DNA from: GCA-001856825 sp049965815 | GTDB lineage: Archaea; Thermoplasmatota; Thermoplasmata; Thermoplasmatales; GCA-001856825 | Length of the DNA: 64,000 nt | Assembly: GCA_049965815.1 (NCBI GenBank) | Contig: JBMFVV010000003.1 | Span: forward strand, 31,741-95,740 | Direction: 5' to 3' | Part shown: in pieces, positions 22,098 to 31,937 of the stretch | How the letters are laid out: every line of letters begins with the position of its first letter | Position numbering within the stretch: position 1 is the first letter of the stretch | The notes under the pieces: model-generated | Databases searched by the model: none | Told to the model about the DNA's origin: nothing | Seen by the model: the letters and a program-made list of their open reading frames with translations, nothing else | Program-made: the position numbers and the translations under genes

Positions 22098-23731
22098 ATT
22101 ATCGTTGGTTCCTTCCATCCTCCGAACACCTCCCTACCGACATCTGTGATCTCCTCCAGAGTGGCATAATTCTTGACAGCTTCCATTATGGCTTCCATGG
22201 AGTTTCCATCGCCACTGTAGACTTCCTTGAGTCTTTCAAGGCTCTTCTGTACTAGACTGTTGTTCCTCTTGAGCCTCACTTCCTGCAGCCGCTTCCGCTG
22301 AATCCTTTCCGCCTTGAGGTCAATCTTGAGTACGTTGATCGGTTGTTCATTCTCTTTCACGAATGCGTTGACCCCCACTATCTTCATTTCTCCGCTTTCC
22401 ACTTTCTTCTGATGAGCATAGGCAGTGGCAGCTATCTCCCTCTGCAGGTAACCGTTCTTTATGGAATTGACAACGCCACCCATTCCATCTATTGTCTTGA
22501 AATACTTGTATGCCTCCTCTTCCATCTTGTCTGTAAGGCTTTCGATGTAATACGAGCCTCCCAGTGGATCTATCACATCTGGAATGCCTGTTTCGTAAGC
22601 AAGTATCTGCTGAGTTCTCAGTGCCACCTCAACTGCCTGCTCCGATGGAAGAGCCCATGCCTCATCGTACGAATTCGTGTGAAGGCTCTGTGTTCCTCCC
22701 AGCACTGCAGCGAGTGCCTCGATTGACGTCCTCACAATGTTATTAAGTGGTTGCTGCCAGGTTAGCGAATATCCGGAAGTCTGGCTGTGGAATCTCAACT
22801 TCATCGATCTGTCGTTCTTCGCGCCGTAAGTCTCCTTCATCTCCCTTGCCCAGATCCTCCGGGCTGCCCTGAACTTGGCAATTTCCTCAAAGAAGTTTAT
22901 TGAACTGTTGAAGAAGAAGCTGAGCCTCGGGGCGAATGAATCCACATCCAGCCCGTTATCTATCCCCATTTTAACGTATTCGAAGCCGTCGGCCAGTGTG
23001 AATGCAAGTTCCTGTACTGCAGACGCACCTGCCTCCCTTATATGGTAACCTGATATTGATATGTAATTCCATTTTGGCATGTTTTTGGTACAGTACACCA
23101 TCATGTCCCGTATCAGTCTCATGTGCGCTTCCGGAGGATATATCCATTCCTTCTGCGCTATGTATTCCTTCAATATGTCTGCCTGTACTGTCCCCGCAAG
23201 TTGACTCTTAGAGACTCCCGCCTTTTCACCCACAACTGCATACATTGCAGTGAGGATGTTTGCGGGCGCATTGATTGTCATTGAAGTAGACACCTTGTCG
23301 AGCGGTATGCCCTTGAAAATTATTTCCATGTCTTTCAGGGAGGAAACGTTGACTCCGCATTTTCCAACTTCACCATGTGCCCTTTCAGATGTTGCATCCA
23401 GCCCGTAAAGGGTGGGCATGTCAAATGCAATACTCAGCCCCGTCTCGCCATGCGAAAGCAGCAGTTTCAATCTTCCGTTTGTGTCCTCTGGTGTACCAAA
23501 ACCTGAAAACATTCTCATAGTCCAGAGCTTTCCTCTGTACATATCCTTGTGAATTCCCCTTGTGTAAGGATACTCTCCAGGGTTGGCAAGCTGGTCCTCG
23601 TAACTCTTCGTGAAGTCATCCGGGGTGTAATATTCTTTAAGCCTTATGCCAGAGCTGTTTGTCCTCTCCCCAGATCCAGCACTTTCCATCTGTTGTTTGT
23701 ATGCCTTCTTTGCTCTGTTTTTATCCGGCAT
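22094..23731 (-). CDS. Methylmalonyl-CoA mutase, large catalytic subunit
   Basis: The 545-residue protein carries the TIM-barrel domain of the mutase: YTRGIHKDMYRGKLWTMRMF, LSIAFDMPTLYGLD, ISISGYHIREAGASAVQEL, RFHSQTSGYSLTWQQPLNN and IDPLGGSYYIESLT. The cobalamin domain is a separate downstream gene. A TATA box near 23755 fits a leaderless start at ATG 23731. Together they feed propionyl-CoA-derived carbon into the TCA cycle. The epimerase, carboxylase and MeaB-like chaperone are not in this window. Confidence 0.95.
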   Translation of the reverse strand: MPDKNRAKKAYKQQMESAGSGERTNSSGIRLKEYYTPDDFTKSYEDQLANPGEYPYTRGIHKDMYRGKLWTMRMFSGFGTPEDTNGRLKLLLSHGETGLSIAFDMPTLYGLDATSERAHGEVGKCGVNVSSLKDMEIIFKGIPLDKVSTSMTINAPANILTAMYAVVGEKAGVSKSQLAGTVQADILKEYIAQKEWIYPPEAHMRLIRDMMVYCTKNMPKWNYISISGYHIREAGASAVQELAFTLADGFEYVKMGIDNGLDVDSFAPRLSFFFNSSINFFEEIAKFRAARRIWAREMKETYGAKNDRSMKLRFHSQTSGYSLTWQQPLNNIVRTSIEALAAVLGGTQSLHTNSYDEAWALPSEQAVEVALRTQQILAYETGIPDVIDPLGGSYYIESLTDKMEEEAYKYFKTIDGMGGVVNSIKNGYLQREIAATAYAHQKKVESGEMKIVGVNAFVKENEQPINVLKIDLKAERIQRKRLQEVRLKRNNSLVQKSLERLKEVYSGDGNSMEAIMEAVKNYATLEEITDVGREVFGGWKEPTII

Positions 23732-23842
23732 CTCCTACTACATCAGTATTCAATAAAAAATTCTTTCCTTTAACGGTTTTCCCCTGTAAGAACGATATTT
23801 GCCTTCCATAACAGTTAATTATTCTCCTTTAATCAGAAGCAT

Positions 23843-26497
23843 ATGAGTTCTAAGATCAATATCGAAGGAAAAGAATACGATTATTTCCCCCTGAAGGAAC
23901 TAGAGTCGAAGGGATACAGTATCGCCAACCTGCCATATTCAACCAAAATACTCCTTGAAAACCTGCTGAGAAAGATGGATGGAAAAGTGGTAAGGGAGGA
24001 GCATATAGTTAAAGTGTTGGAAAGGAAGAGGGAGGAGATACCATTCTTCCCATCAAGGGTCATACTTCAGGATTATACCGGTGTTCCACTGATTGTTGAC
24101 CTCATAGCCATGAGGAATGCGGCATCAAAGATGGGTAAGGACCCACAGAAGATAAACCCGGTAATACCGGTACAACTGGTTGCAGACCATTCAGTTCAGG
24201 TTGACAAGTTCGGGACGAGCTATGCGATAATGCAGAATCTGTCGCTTGAATATCAGAGAAACAGGGAAAGGTATGCTGCCCTTAAATGGGCGCAGAACAA
24301 CTTCAAAAATTTGAAGATAGTGCCACCGGGGAATGGGATAGTTCATCAGGTGAACATAGAGTTCCTTTCTGAGGTGGTCACCGAGAGGGATGGAATGCTC
24401 TTTCCTGACACATTGATAGGGACCGATTCCCACACCACTATGGTGAACGGTATCTCTGTCTTGGGTTGGGGCGTCGGTGGACTGGAGGCTGAAGCTGTGA
24501 TGGTGGGAGAGCCTTCATACATCATCGTTCCGGAAGTTGTAGGCGTGAAATTAAAGGGAAAACCACATGAAGGAGTGACGGCAACAGACATAGTTCTCTC
24601 AATAACTGAATTCCTGAGGAAATCCAATGTCGTCGGGAAGTTTGTTGAATTTTACGGCGACGGAATTAGTCATCTCACGACACAAGACAAGACAACGATA
24701 TCAAACATGTCGCCGGAGTATGGAGCAACCGTCGGCTATTTCCCCTACTCCAGGAACACCTCTAGGTATCTTTCCCTCACGGGAAGAGATGAAGAACACA
24801 TCAGTATCGTGGAGAAATATCTCAAGGAACAGGGGATGTACTACGATGGAAAGAAGAAGGCATACGACCAGAATCTGGAATTCGACCTGGCAAGCGTTGT
24901 CCCATCCATCGCTGGACCTGCAAACCCCGAGGACAGGATATCTCTTTCCAATGTACAGAGCGTGAAGAAGATTATAGAAGATAGCCTTTCGAAGAATCTC
25001 AACCTGAACCAGCAGAGGACTTTTGAATTGAAGATAGGAGGCGAGGAGGCACAGATGAAGGACGGAAGCGTTGTCATTGCAGCCATAACGAGCTGTACCA
25101 ACACATCCAACCCTGAGGTGCTGATCGGCGCTGGACTTGTTGCAAAGAACGCTGTCGAAAGGGGACTTACGAGAAGGCCGTACGTCAAGACGAGCTTTGC
25201 ACCAGGGAGCCCTGTTGTGAAAGAATATCTAGAAAAGGCAAACCTGCAGCCTTATCTGGATGCTCTTGGGTTCCACATCGTTGGATTCGGTTGCACAACC
25301 TGCATCGGGAACTCCGGACCACTGATCAGCGAAGTGGATGAAGCCATTAAGAAAGACAAGATATATACCACAGCTGTCCTCAGCGGCAACAGGAACTTTG
25401 AGGGGAGGATCAACCCATCTGTGATGGGGGCATTCCTCGCATCACCGATGCTAGTTGTCGCATACGCGCTGGCCGGCAGGATAGACATTGACTTCGAAAA
25501 GGAGCCGATTGCAATGGACCCGAACGGAAACCCCGTCTTCCTCAGGGATATCTGGCCTGGGGACTCTCTCATTGCAAAGTATGAGGAGGAGTTCCTGAGC
25601 AAGAAGCACTACAGGGAGAGGAAGGAGAAAATTTTCGAGGGGGTGGATGAATGGAAGAATCTGGAGATCCCATCAGGGAAGGAATACACTTTTGACCCCA
25701 AGTCCACATATGTAAGGGAACCTCCTTGGTTTGACGTCTCGAATACCCTTGTGCCAATTGAGAATGCCAGAATCTTGGCGGTACTTGGCGACAGGGTCAC
25801 AACTGACCATATTTCACCTGCGGGAGCTATTGTGACTGACCTGGAGAAATACAGGGCAATATGGGATGGACTCAAGAGGGGAGACAGCAGCGTGCTGAGT
25901 AAGATAGATTCTCCAGCAGCAAAGTACCTGATGGAAAATGGCGTGGCACCAGACGAGTTCAATTCATTTGGTGCAAGAAGGGGGAATCACGAAGTCATGA
26001 TGAGGGGAGGCTTCTCTAATCCGAAGATCAAGAACAAGATGGTGGATATCAGTGGAGGTTTCACAATTCATTTCCCTGCTGGAGAGAAGGTTTCATTCTT
26101 CGATGCAGCAGAGAGCTACAGGAAGGAGAACATACCGCTGGTAATATTTGCAGGGAAGATGTACGGAGCCGGTAGCAGCAGGGACTGGGCGGCGAAAGCC
26201 ACATACCTGCTGAACGTGAGGGCAGTAATTGCTGAAAGCTTCGAGAGGATACATCGGTCTAACCTGACAAACATGGGAGTTATACCGATCGAGGCTAACA
26301 CATCCAGCTTGAACCTGAAGGGTAACGAAGTTGTGTCAATAGACCTTAGCAACGTCAAAGAGGGCCAGACGGTAACAATTCAGATCAAGGGCGAAAGTGT
26401 TCAAACAATTGAAGGAAAGTTGAGGCTTGACACTGAAGCTGAGGTTGAATATTGCAGGAACGGGAACATACTCAACTATACGCTGAAAAAAATGTGA
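23843..26497 (+). CDS. acnA: Aconitate hydratase (AcnA type)
   Basis: The 884-residue enzyme isomerises citrate and isocitrate in the TCA cycle. Fe-S ligands are seen in ITSCTNTSNPEV and GFGCTTCIGNSGP; the active-site region GTDSHTTMVNG and the C-terminal swivel domain (GAGSSRDWAAKA, ESFERIHRSNLTNMGV) are complete. Length and domain order match IRP1/AcnA enzymes. The start at ATG 23843 follows a TATA-like GTTAATTATT. It diverges from the methylmalonyl-CoA mutase operon, which makes succinyl-CoA for the same cycle. Confidence 0.97.
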   Translation: MSSKINIEGKEYDYFPLKELESKGYSIANLPYSTKILLENLLRKMDGKVVREEHIVKVLERKREEIPFFPSRVILQDYTGVPLIVDLIAMRNAASKMGKDPQKINPVIPVQLVADHSVQVDKFGTSYAIMQNLSLEYQRNRERYAALKWAQNNFKNLKIVPPGNGIVHQVNIEFLSEVVTERDGMLFPDTLIGTDSHTTMVNGISVLGWGVGGLEAEAVMVGEPSYIIVPEVVGVKLKGKPHEGVTATDIVLSITEFLRKSNVVGKFVEFYGDGISHLTTQDKTTISNMSPEYGATVGYFPYSRNTSRYLSLTGRDEEHISIVEKYLKEQGMYYDGKKKAYDQNLEFDLASVVPSIAGPANPEDRISLSNVQSVKKIIEDSLSKNLNLNQQRTFELKIGGEEAQMKDGSVVIAAITSCTNTSNPEVLIGAGLVAKNAVERGLTRRPYVKTSFAPGSPVVKEYLEKANLQPYLDALGFHIVGFGCTTCIGNSGPLISEVDEAIKKDKIYTTAVLSGNRNFEGRINPSVMGAFLASPMLVVAYALAGRIDIDFEKEPIAMDPNGNPVFLRDIWPGDSLIAKYEEEFLSKKHYRERKEKIFEGVDEWKNLEIPSGKEYTFDPKSTYVREPPWFDVSNTLVPIENARILAVLGDRVTTDHISPAGAIVTDLEKYRAIWDGLKRGDSSVLSKIDSPAAKYLMENGVAPDEFNSFGARRGNHEVMMRGGFSNPKIKNKMVDISGGFTIHFPAGEKVSFFDAAESYRKENIPLVIFAGKMYGAGSSRDWAAKATYLLNVRAVIAESFERIHRSNLTNMGVIPIEANTSSLNLKGNEVVSIDLSNVKEGQTVTIQIKGESVQTIEGKLRLDTEAEVEYCRNGNILNYTLKKM

Positions 26498-26505
26498 AGG
26501 GAGAA

Positions 26506-28398
26506 TTAATTTTTCTTTCTTCTCCTCCTCATTATTAGAACCCCGAACACTATTATTATAACTGCCACTACTGCTAGAACTGTGTATGTTAGCCCTGTGT
26601 CTGAGGAGAGATGCTGTATGGGAGTCTCTGTCACTGAAACGTTGAAATTGTGTGTGACCAGAAACTGGTTAGAAGAGTTGTTGAGCATGTAGGTGACAAT
26701 AAGCTGTGACGGGTAATTCCCCGGAGTCGCTGCAGATTCAACATTCATCACAAATGTGATCGTTATGGACTGGCCGGGGACCAACTGTGCAAAAGTTATG
26801 TTGTTTGCCGTAAGGCTGCCAAGTGGGTTTGAAGACGGGACGTCAATGTAGAACACATCTGGAGTGAGTATGTGGAAGTTCAGATCAACAAGAGTGACAT
26901 TGCCGTTGTTTTTGGCCGTGAAAACAAATAGGTTCGCATTCGTACCTGAGTTTACTGATATCTGACCGGATGTCAGTTCTACGGATCCCTTGTTAAGTAT
27001 TTTCTCGCTCAGGGTCAGAGTCTTATTGTTTATGTGCAGGTATATGTTGGCAGGACCAGCTGTCATTGACGCATTGAGCAGGAATGTCAGGTTTAGCAAT
27101 TGACCGGAGGGTAGACCGGGCAGATGGTATGGAGCTGTTGAAACGTTGAAAGCACTGGAAGTCACACTTACGTTGATTGAAGGTGAAATGGAATCTCCGC
27201 CATTTATCAGCGCCACCTTAAGCAGGACGAACTGCTCACCCTGGTAAATGTAAGGAGGGGTTGTATAATAGTTCACGAGGGAGATATTGGAATATCCCGG
27301 CACAATTACCTTGAATTCCACATCCCTGGAACTTCCATTGTAATTCAGGGTCAGGTTCTGGTAGAAAGTTGTTCCATTTCCAGTTATGCTTACTATGAAT
27401 GTGACAGGTACAGCTTCAAAAGCTGGTATGGCCGAAATGACAGTTTTTTGCGTCACTCCGCTTAATGGTGAAGTGGGGGTGTAAATGACTGAAACATTTG
27501 TTACGGGAACGGATGAATCTTCCTCCAGGTAGAACTGCAGAGGTATGTTCTTCATATCCTGGCCAGCAACCACTGTTCCAGTGTTAAAGGCAGCTGCAGC
27601 ACCTACAATATACGGGAATGAAGCCAGTTTTACGGAGAACTGCTCGTTATGCGTCAGCCCAAACACCGTAATCTCCAAATTCTGACTAGTGACAAGTGTT
27701 GCAGGACCGATATCAACTGTGAATGTCACGGGAATAGATGTGTAAGCTGGGAAAGCGGGTATAACCACGTGCTGTAACGAGCCTGTCATTGGGGATTGTG
27801 GGGAATATGTTACAGTTACATTTGTAGCCGGTGAATTACCATTATTCTCAAGGTATATGGTAATGGGTATACTGGACTCATAGGACGTTGCAGATATGGG
27901 GCTTCCTGGGAGACCAAAATACGCCTGCAGCGGAATAATGCTTACCGTACCCAGCAGTGCTACCTGTCCTGTCATGTTCCCGCTGATTGTCCTGTTTCCT
28001 GAGATGAAGCTGTAGTCAATGGTCATCTGGTAGATGCCGCTAGGTGCAGTTGCGCTGATGTTAGTTAGCTGATATATCGTGTACTGCCCGCCCGTCTGTG
28101 TCATCGGGAAGGTGAAGTAATCCCTCACGTCCTTATCTGGGCCATGGACATAGCTGTAGCTGAAATATCCTCCTGAAGCAGTGAAGTTGAACGATACATT
28201 GAGATCGACAAGCGCCGATTCCGTCACAAAAGTCGCAACAAGCGGGACATAAGAATACCCAGGTGCTACCAGCTCGGTACTGTTGGTTGAGTACCAATTC
28301 ATGCTGGTAACAGCTATCGGCGCATTCGTTCCAAAACTCATAGGCATGCTAGACATAAGCAGAACTGCAATTCCCAAAAATATCAACAGTTTCTTCAT
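26506..28398 (-). CDS. Secreted membrane-anchored surface protein (COG1361-like)
   Basis: The 630-residue protein begins with a signal peptide (MKKLLIFLGIAVLLMSSMPM) and ends with one membrane span followed by MRRRRKKN, so nearly all of it is outside the cell. The external part is a series of beta-sandwich repeats with recurring PVTFIVSI- and IPIFLEN-like strands, as in archaeal COG1361 S-layer-related proteins, with many Asn glycosylation sites. It begins on the base after the MFS stop, so it is translated with the pump. It could be an accessory surface factor for export. Confidence 0.78.
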   Translation of the reverse strand: MKKLLIFLGIAVLLMSSMPMSFGTNAPIAVTSMNWYSTNSTELVAPGYSYVPLVATFVTESALVDLNVSFNFTASGGYFSYSYVHGPDKDVRDYFTFPMTQTGGQYTIYQLTNISATAPSGIYQMTIDYSFISGNRTISGNMTGQVALLGTVSIIPLQAYFGLPGSPISATSYESSIPITIYLENNGNSPATNVTVTYSPQSPMTGSLQHVVIPAFPAYTSIPVTFTVDIGPATLVTSQNLEITVFGLTHNEQFSVKLASFPYIVGAAAAFNTGTVVAGQDMKNIPLQFYLEEDSSVPVTNVSVIYTPTSPLSGVTQKTVISAIPAFEAVPVTFIVSITGNGTTFYQNLTLNYNGSSRDVEFKVIVPGYSNISLVNYYTTPPYIYQGEQFVLLKVALINGGDSISPSINVSVTSSAFNVSTAPYHLPGLPSGQLLNLTFLLNASMTAGPANIYLHINNKTLTLSEKILNKGSVELTSGQISVNSGTNANLFVFTAKNNGNVTLVDLNFHILTPDVFYIDVPSSNPLGSLTANNITFAQLVPGQSITITFVMNVESAATPGNYPSQLIVTYMLNNSSNQFLVTHNFNVSVTETPIQHLSSDTGLTYTVLAVVAVIIIVFGVLIMRRRRKKN

Positions 28399-29844
28399 TT
28401 ATACCACCTCATTCGATTCATTTACTATCACCTTCTTCATTGACAACGTGAAGATTAGTGAAATTAGAAGCGTAACGAAACCTATTATGTAGATCCAGTT
28501 GAACGCCTGCTGGGAGGGGAAATCCTCAAACACGGGAGTGAATGGAATTACTCCCAGGGAAATGGGGAAATACGAGACCAGCGCCGGTGCAACGAACTGC
28601 GTTTCTATGGACCCGGATATTGCCGGGGAGAGGCTTGACCCTATGTTCCTGAATACTGTGTTCATTCCCGTAGCCATTCCAGCTGAATCCTTCGGGGTTG
28701 AGATTATGATCATATTGATCATCCCAACAAAGACGAATGAAGTTCCACCACCTATGAACGCTGCATCCTCTGTTATGGCAAGGGGAGTTCCCCTATTCAC
28801 ATACAAAAGTAAGAATGCCATAAGCATGATGATTGTACCTATCAGGATTGCAAGCTTCGGGCCTCTCTTCTTTACCACCAGCGCACCAATGGGTGCAAGT
28901 GCAATTCCCATTATTGCCCCAGGCACCACCGTCAGCCCGGCGGTGAACACGTCCTTTCCGAAACCCAGTGGGATTGGATCCTCAAGGATCGTGGGTATGG
29001 TATAGAAGAGATAAAACATCCCCCCAGAGACCAAGAGTCCCGCGAAATTGGCCAGGAAGATATTTCGGACGCTCAGTAGCTTCAGGCTGATGAAAGGATC
29101 ATCAGTCACCCTCTCGTAGAGGTAGAACATCACCAGTGAGACAATCGACAAAAGTCCAACTGACAGGCTCAAGGAAGAAGTCCATCCCCAGTACTCCCCC
29201 TGTGACAGCACAAGAAGTAGAGATATTATGCCAACCACAAGCAGGAATATCCCCCCTGCGTCTATCTTCTGCTTTTTCCTGAATGGGCTTTCCTTCAGAC
29301 TTATTGCAGATGCAATCAGCAATCCAAATGCGATCGGTATTGCAGAATGATATGCCCACTCCCAGCTGAAATTCTGCGTTATCCAGGCCCCGATCACCAG
29401 CCCTATCGACGCACCAACCGTGAATGTTGCCGAAATTATCCCCTGGGCTAGGGGAAGGTCCTTTGGTGGAAGTTCGTCATTCAGCAGTGCAAATGCAACT
29501 GGAAACATGCCCATTCCAAGTCCCTGTATCGTTCTAATGAGGATGAATTCAGAAAGCGTTGTTGCAAATCCTCCGAATGAAATGGCCACTGAATAAACGA
29601 CTGCAAGCGATACAAAGATCTTCTTCTTACCTACAATGTCAGCCAGTTTACCGAATATTGCCGCTGAGACCGTTCCTGATATCAGGTAAGCAGTAAGCAC
29701 CCATGAAAGTGAGCTGTATGATGCATCAAAGTACCTGGAAAGGACCGGAAGCGCCGGAACAACCATTGTCTCAACATAGGTGATGAGAGTCCCCATCAGT
29801 GCCATTATTACAATGGTTGACCCTGCCCTTTTACTGAACGCCAT
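28399..29844 (-). CDS. MFS transporter (DHA2-type)
   Basis: The 481-residue protein has about 14 spans, a motif A-like GKLADIVGKKKIFVS near residue 66 and FTVGASIGLVIGAWITQNFSWEWAYH in the motif C position. It resembles proton-driven multidrug exporters. It overlaps the upstream PadR-type regulator by 14 bases and touches the downstream surface protein gene, so regulator, pump and surface protein form one operon. Substrate unknown. Confidence 0.87.
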   Translation of the reverse strand: MAFSKRAGSTIVIMALMGTLITYVETMVVPALPVLSRYFDASYSSLSWVLTAYLISGTVSAAIFGKLADIVGKKKIFVSLAVVYSVAISFGGFATTLSEFILIRTIQGLGMGMFPVAFALLNDELPPKDLPLAQGIISATFTVGASIGLVIGAWITQNFSWEWAYHSAIPIAFGLLIASAISLKESPFRKKQKIDAGGIFLLVVGIISLLLVLSQGEYWGWTSSLSLSVGLLSIVSLVMFYLYERVTDDPFISLKLLSVRNIFLANFAGLLVSGGMFYLFYTIPTILEDPIPLGFGKDVFTAGLTVVPGAIMGIALAPIGALVVKKRGPKLAILIGTIIMLMAFLLLYVNRGTPLAITEDAAFIGGGTSFVFVGMINMIIISTPKDSAGMATGMNTVFRNIGSSLSPAISGSIETQFVAPALVSYFPISLGVIPFTPVFEDFPSQQAFNWIYIIGFVTLLISLIFTLSMKKVIVNESNEVV

Positions 29845-30328
29845 GCCTCACTTCCCCTATGAGTGTCTTCAGCTTTTTCTTTGTCTGGCTGATCCTCTCA
29901 TAGTCCTCTTCGAACGCCATGTTAAATATTTCTGTTATGAGCTCTATCAGTTCGTCACCGATCTTCTCGTAAATGATCTCCAGTCTCTTCACAAAATCAG
30001 GAGACAGAAGGAGCTCTCTACTCTTCGTTTCAGAAATCAGCATTTCCTGTCTCAAAAAGGCAGTAAGGAAACCCTTCCTTATCTCTCCGCTAAGGCGCTT
30101 CAGTTTTCCAACGTGTTTTCTTCCCTTTGAAGTGAGGGCATAGTACCTGACTCTCCCAGAACTTTCCTTGGATACGTAACCTTCTTCCTCAAGCTTCCTC
30201 ATGATTGGTACAAGGGTTCCACTTGACTTGTTTCGTCCATCGCTTGATAGTAACTTTGACAGCTGATATAGGCTCTTCTTTCCTGTTGAGAGAGTGAAGA
30301 GTACCATCATGCGGTTGGACGATGTCAT
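29831..30328 (-). CDS. PadR-like winged-helix regulator
   Basis: The protein has a winged-helix region MMVLFTLSTGKKSLYQLSKLL, GTLVPIMRKLEEEGYVSKE and wing GRVRYYALTSKGRKHVGK, then long C-terminal helices as in PadR proteins. I chose ATG 30328 (165 residues) rather than 30388: the TATA box at 30352-30364 predicts transcription from about 30332, and the 20 extra residues look unlike the family. It overlaps the MFS gene and most likely represses the operon from the palindrome at 30330-30343. Confidence 0.8.
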   Translation of the reverse strand: MTSSNRMMVLFTLSTGKKSLYQLSKLLSSDGRNKSSGTLVPIMRKLEEEGYVSKESSGRVRYYALTSKGRKHVGKLKRLSGEIRKGFLTAFLRQEMLISETKSRELLLSPDFVKRLEIIYEKIGDELIELITEIFNMAFEEDYERISQTKKKLKTLIGEVRHGVQ

Positions 30329-30329
30329 A

Positions 30330-30343
30330 TGTCGAAATCGACA
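30330..30343. promoter_or_regulatory. Palindromic operator candidate at the regulator start site
   Basis: TGTCGA-AA-TCGACA is a perfect 6-base inverted repeat that covers the predicted transcription start of the regulator-MFS-surface protein operon. A dimeric winged-helix protein bound here would block initiation. Confidence 0.5.
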
Positions 30344-30351
30344 GTTAAACA

Positions 30352-30364
30352 TCGTATAAAACTC
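30352..30364 (-). promoter_or_regulatory. TATA box of the regulator-MFS-surface protein operon
   Basis: The minus strand reads GAGTTTTATACGA, about 28 bases before the preferred ATG at 30328. Confidence 0.4.
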
Positions 30365-30451
30365 TTGCAGTTCTCCAGACATCGTCATCGCAACGTTCTG
30401 TAGCAGATGTCTGCTCGAAAGTGTTAACTATCGACCCATTATCTACAGCTA

Positions 30452-30982
30452 ATGACCCAGGCCCCAGGAACAGGCATTTCTTTCACATTCGGTAGTGGTT
30501 ATCAGTTTGAACTGATAATTGCGATCATAATCATATTCGGAATTTTTAGGGGGCTATCTGGGAGACGATATACCAGATTGAGGGTCATCAGGACACCGGC
30601 ATTATACCTGCTTCTTACCCTACTGGCCGTCTTCCTGACTTCACTTCCAAACATATATGCTCAACTCATGATTCTTTTGGTGCCTGTTGGAATACCTGCT
30701 GGAATTAGATTCGGGAAAGACGTAAGATTTTTCTCAAGAAACGGAGTGCTATACTACAGACGATCACCTTCCATACTTTTACTCTGGGCAGTTGCATTGG
30801 TTGCGCGAACCAGCCTGGAGTTATTTTCATTCAGGTCTCTGCTGGCTATCATCGTTTTCAATGCAATCCTATCTTTCATCACAGGAATGCTTGTAGGGGA
30901 GGCCGTGCACATCCTGAGAACAAACAAAGAAGAAACAATCGAACAAGAAAAGGTATCAACTGGTCTCAGCGGGAGCGGATGA
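30452..30982 (+). CDS. DUF1453/CcdC-like membrane protein
   Basis: A 176-residue protein with about five hydrophobic segments and the pattern GRRYTRLRVIRTPALYLLL, GIPAGIRFGKDVRFF, GVLYYRRSPSILLLWAVALVAR of CcdC/DUF1453 family proteins. The role of the family in archaea is not known. It diverges from the PadR-type regulator and converges with the TatD-like gene; the two stop codons are two bases apart. Confidence 0.65.
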   Translation: MTQAPGTGISFTFGSGYQFELIIAIIIIFGIFRGLSGRRYTRLRVIRTPALYLLLTLLAVFLTSLPNIYAQLMILLVPVGIPAGIRFGKDVRFFSRNGVLYYRRSPSILLLWAVALVARTSLELFSFRSLLAIIVFNAILSFITGMLVGEAVHILRTNKEETIEQEKVSTGLSGSG

Positions 30983-30984
30983 CA

Positions 30985-31782
30985 TCATATAAGTCCATAA
31001 AACTCCATGAAGAAGTTCATTGATCTCTCAATTTTTTCCTTATCTACGCCTTCCTGGATGAGCATGGTTACCCTCTTGGGAACCGAGTCTGCAGGGAGTA
31101 CAAAATTCGGATTCGTTTCGTCACCTGCGAAGTCAGTTTCAAGAAAGAAACCCTTCTCGCCCCAGGGTGCAGCCCTGGCATTTTTTCTTCCGGCGGGAAC
31201 GGAAGGAATTATATCGCAGTTCTCAGAGAATATTGGAGCACTGAAGTGCTTCACGACCAGTGACTTCTTCCCGCTGTTTCTGGCCATATGCATCACGTCG
31301 CACATACCTGCAGAATCCAGAGATTCGGTGTGAAGGATGACAGGTATGTCCTTGTCTGCAGTGCGCTGAAAAATGTATTCCATTATGCTGTTGCTCTCTT
31401 CGATGATATCGTTTGACATATCGAAGTGTGGCCTTCCAACCTCCCCAATGGCGTTGGCCTTCCCATCCTCTATTCTTCCGATTGCAGAATCTACTGCTCT
31501 CCTGTACGTTTCTAGAGCTTTCTCTTTCCCAATCTTGTCCCTCATTTGGATGTAATTCACTGGATAAGGACCTATGCTCACAACAACATCAATCCCCCTT
31601 TCTTTCAGAAGTTTTGATATGGAGATAGTTTGGTCGTATTTTCTCTCAAAGTCCTCCAACAGGAAGCAATCTTCAGTCAGGTTCACAAGGTTCAATGAAG
31701 TTCCCCCTGCCTTGGTGAAAGTCTTAAGGAAGAAGTCTACAGAAGATGGAGTCAAATGGACATGGTTGTCAAATACCTTCAC
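30985..31782 (-). CDS. TatD-like metal-dependent hydrolase
   Basis: The 265-residue TIM-barrel protein has the HxH motif FDNHVHL at the N terminus, GEVGRPHF near residue 113, VILHTESLD and VVKHFSAP, and a late DFAGD, together the metal ligands of the amidohydrolase/TatD superfamily. It fits the archaeal COG1831-type subgroup rather than classical TatD. The substrate is unknown; nuclease activity is possible but not shown. Confidence 0.83.
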   Translation of the reverse strand: MKVFDNHVHLTPSSVDFFLKTFTKAGGTSLNLVNLTEDCFLLEDFERKYDQTISISKLLKERGIDVVVSIGPYPVNYIQMRDKIGKEKALETYRRAVDSAIGRIEDGKANAIGEVGRPHFDMSNDIIEESNSIMEYIFQRTADKDIPVILHTESLDSAGMCDVMHMARNSGKKSLVVKHFSAPIFSENCDIIPSVPAGRKNARAAPWGEKGFFLETDFAGDETNPNFVLPADSVPKRVTMLIQEGVDKEKIERSMNFFMEFYGLI

Positions 31783-31904
31783 TCTTATCTATCGATTATA
31801 GTTTTAAAAATTTATGCACATACGTATCATCTTTTCGAAATAGAATTATTTATTTGGAGGGGAGGGGAAAGTTTTGTCATTCATTTGAGACACAATACTG
31901 CTGT

Positions 31905-31921
31905 AAGGTTGATATAACCTT
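31905..31921. repeat. Inverted repeat over the TATA-like element of the MMPL gene
   Basis: AAGGTT-GATAT-AACCTT is a perfect 6-base inverted repeat whose centre is a TATA-like element about 25 bases before ATG 31938. It may be an operator competing with TBP. Confidence 0.35.
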
Positions 31922-31937
31922 TTGAGATTCAGGATGA

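Noticed and set aside
22343..22726. Plus-strand open frame within the methylmalonyl-CoA mutase gene
   Set aside because: It is antisense to a highly conserved gene and has a low-complexity Cys/Leu composition typical of shadow frames.
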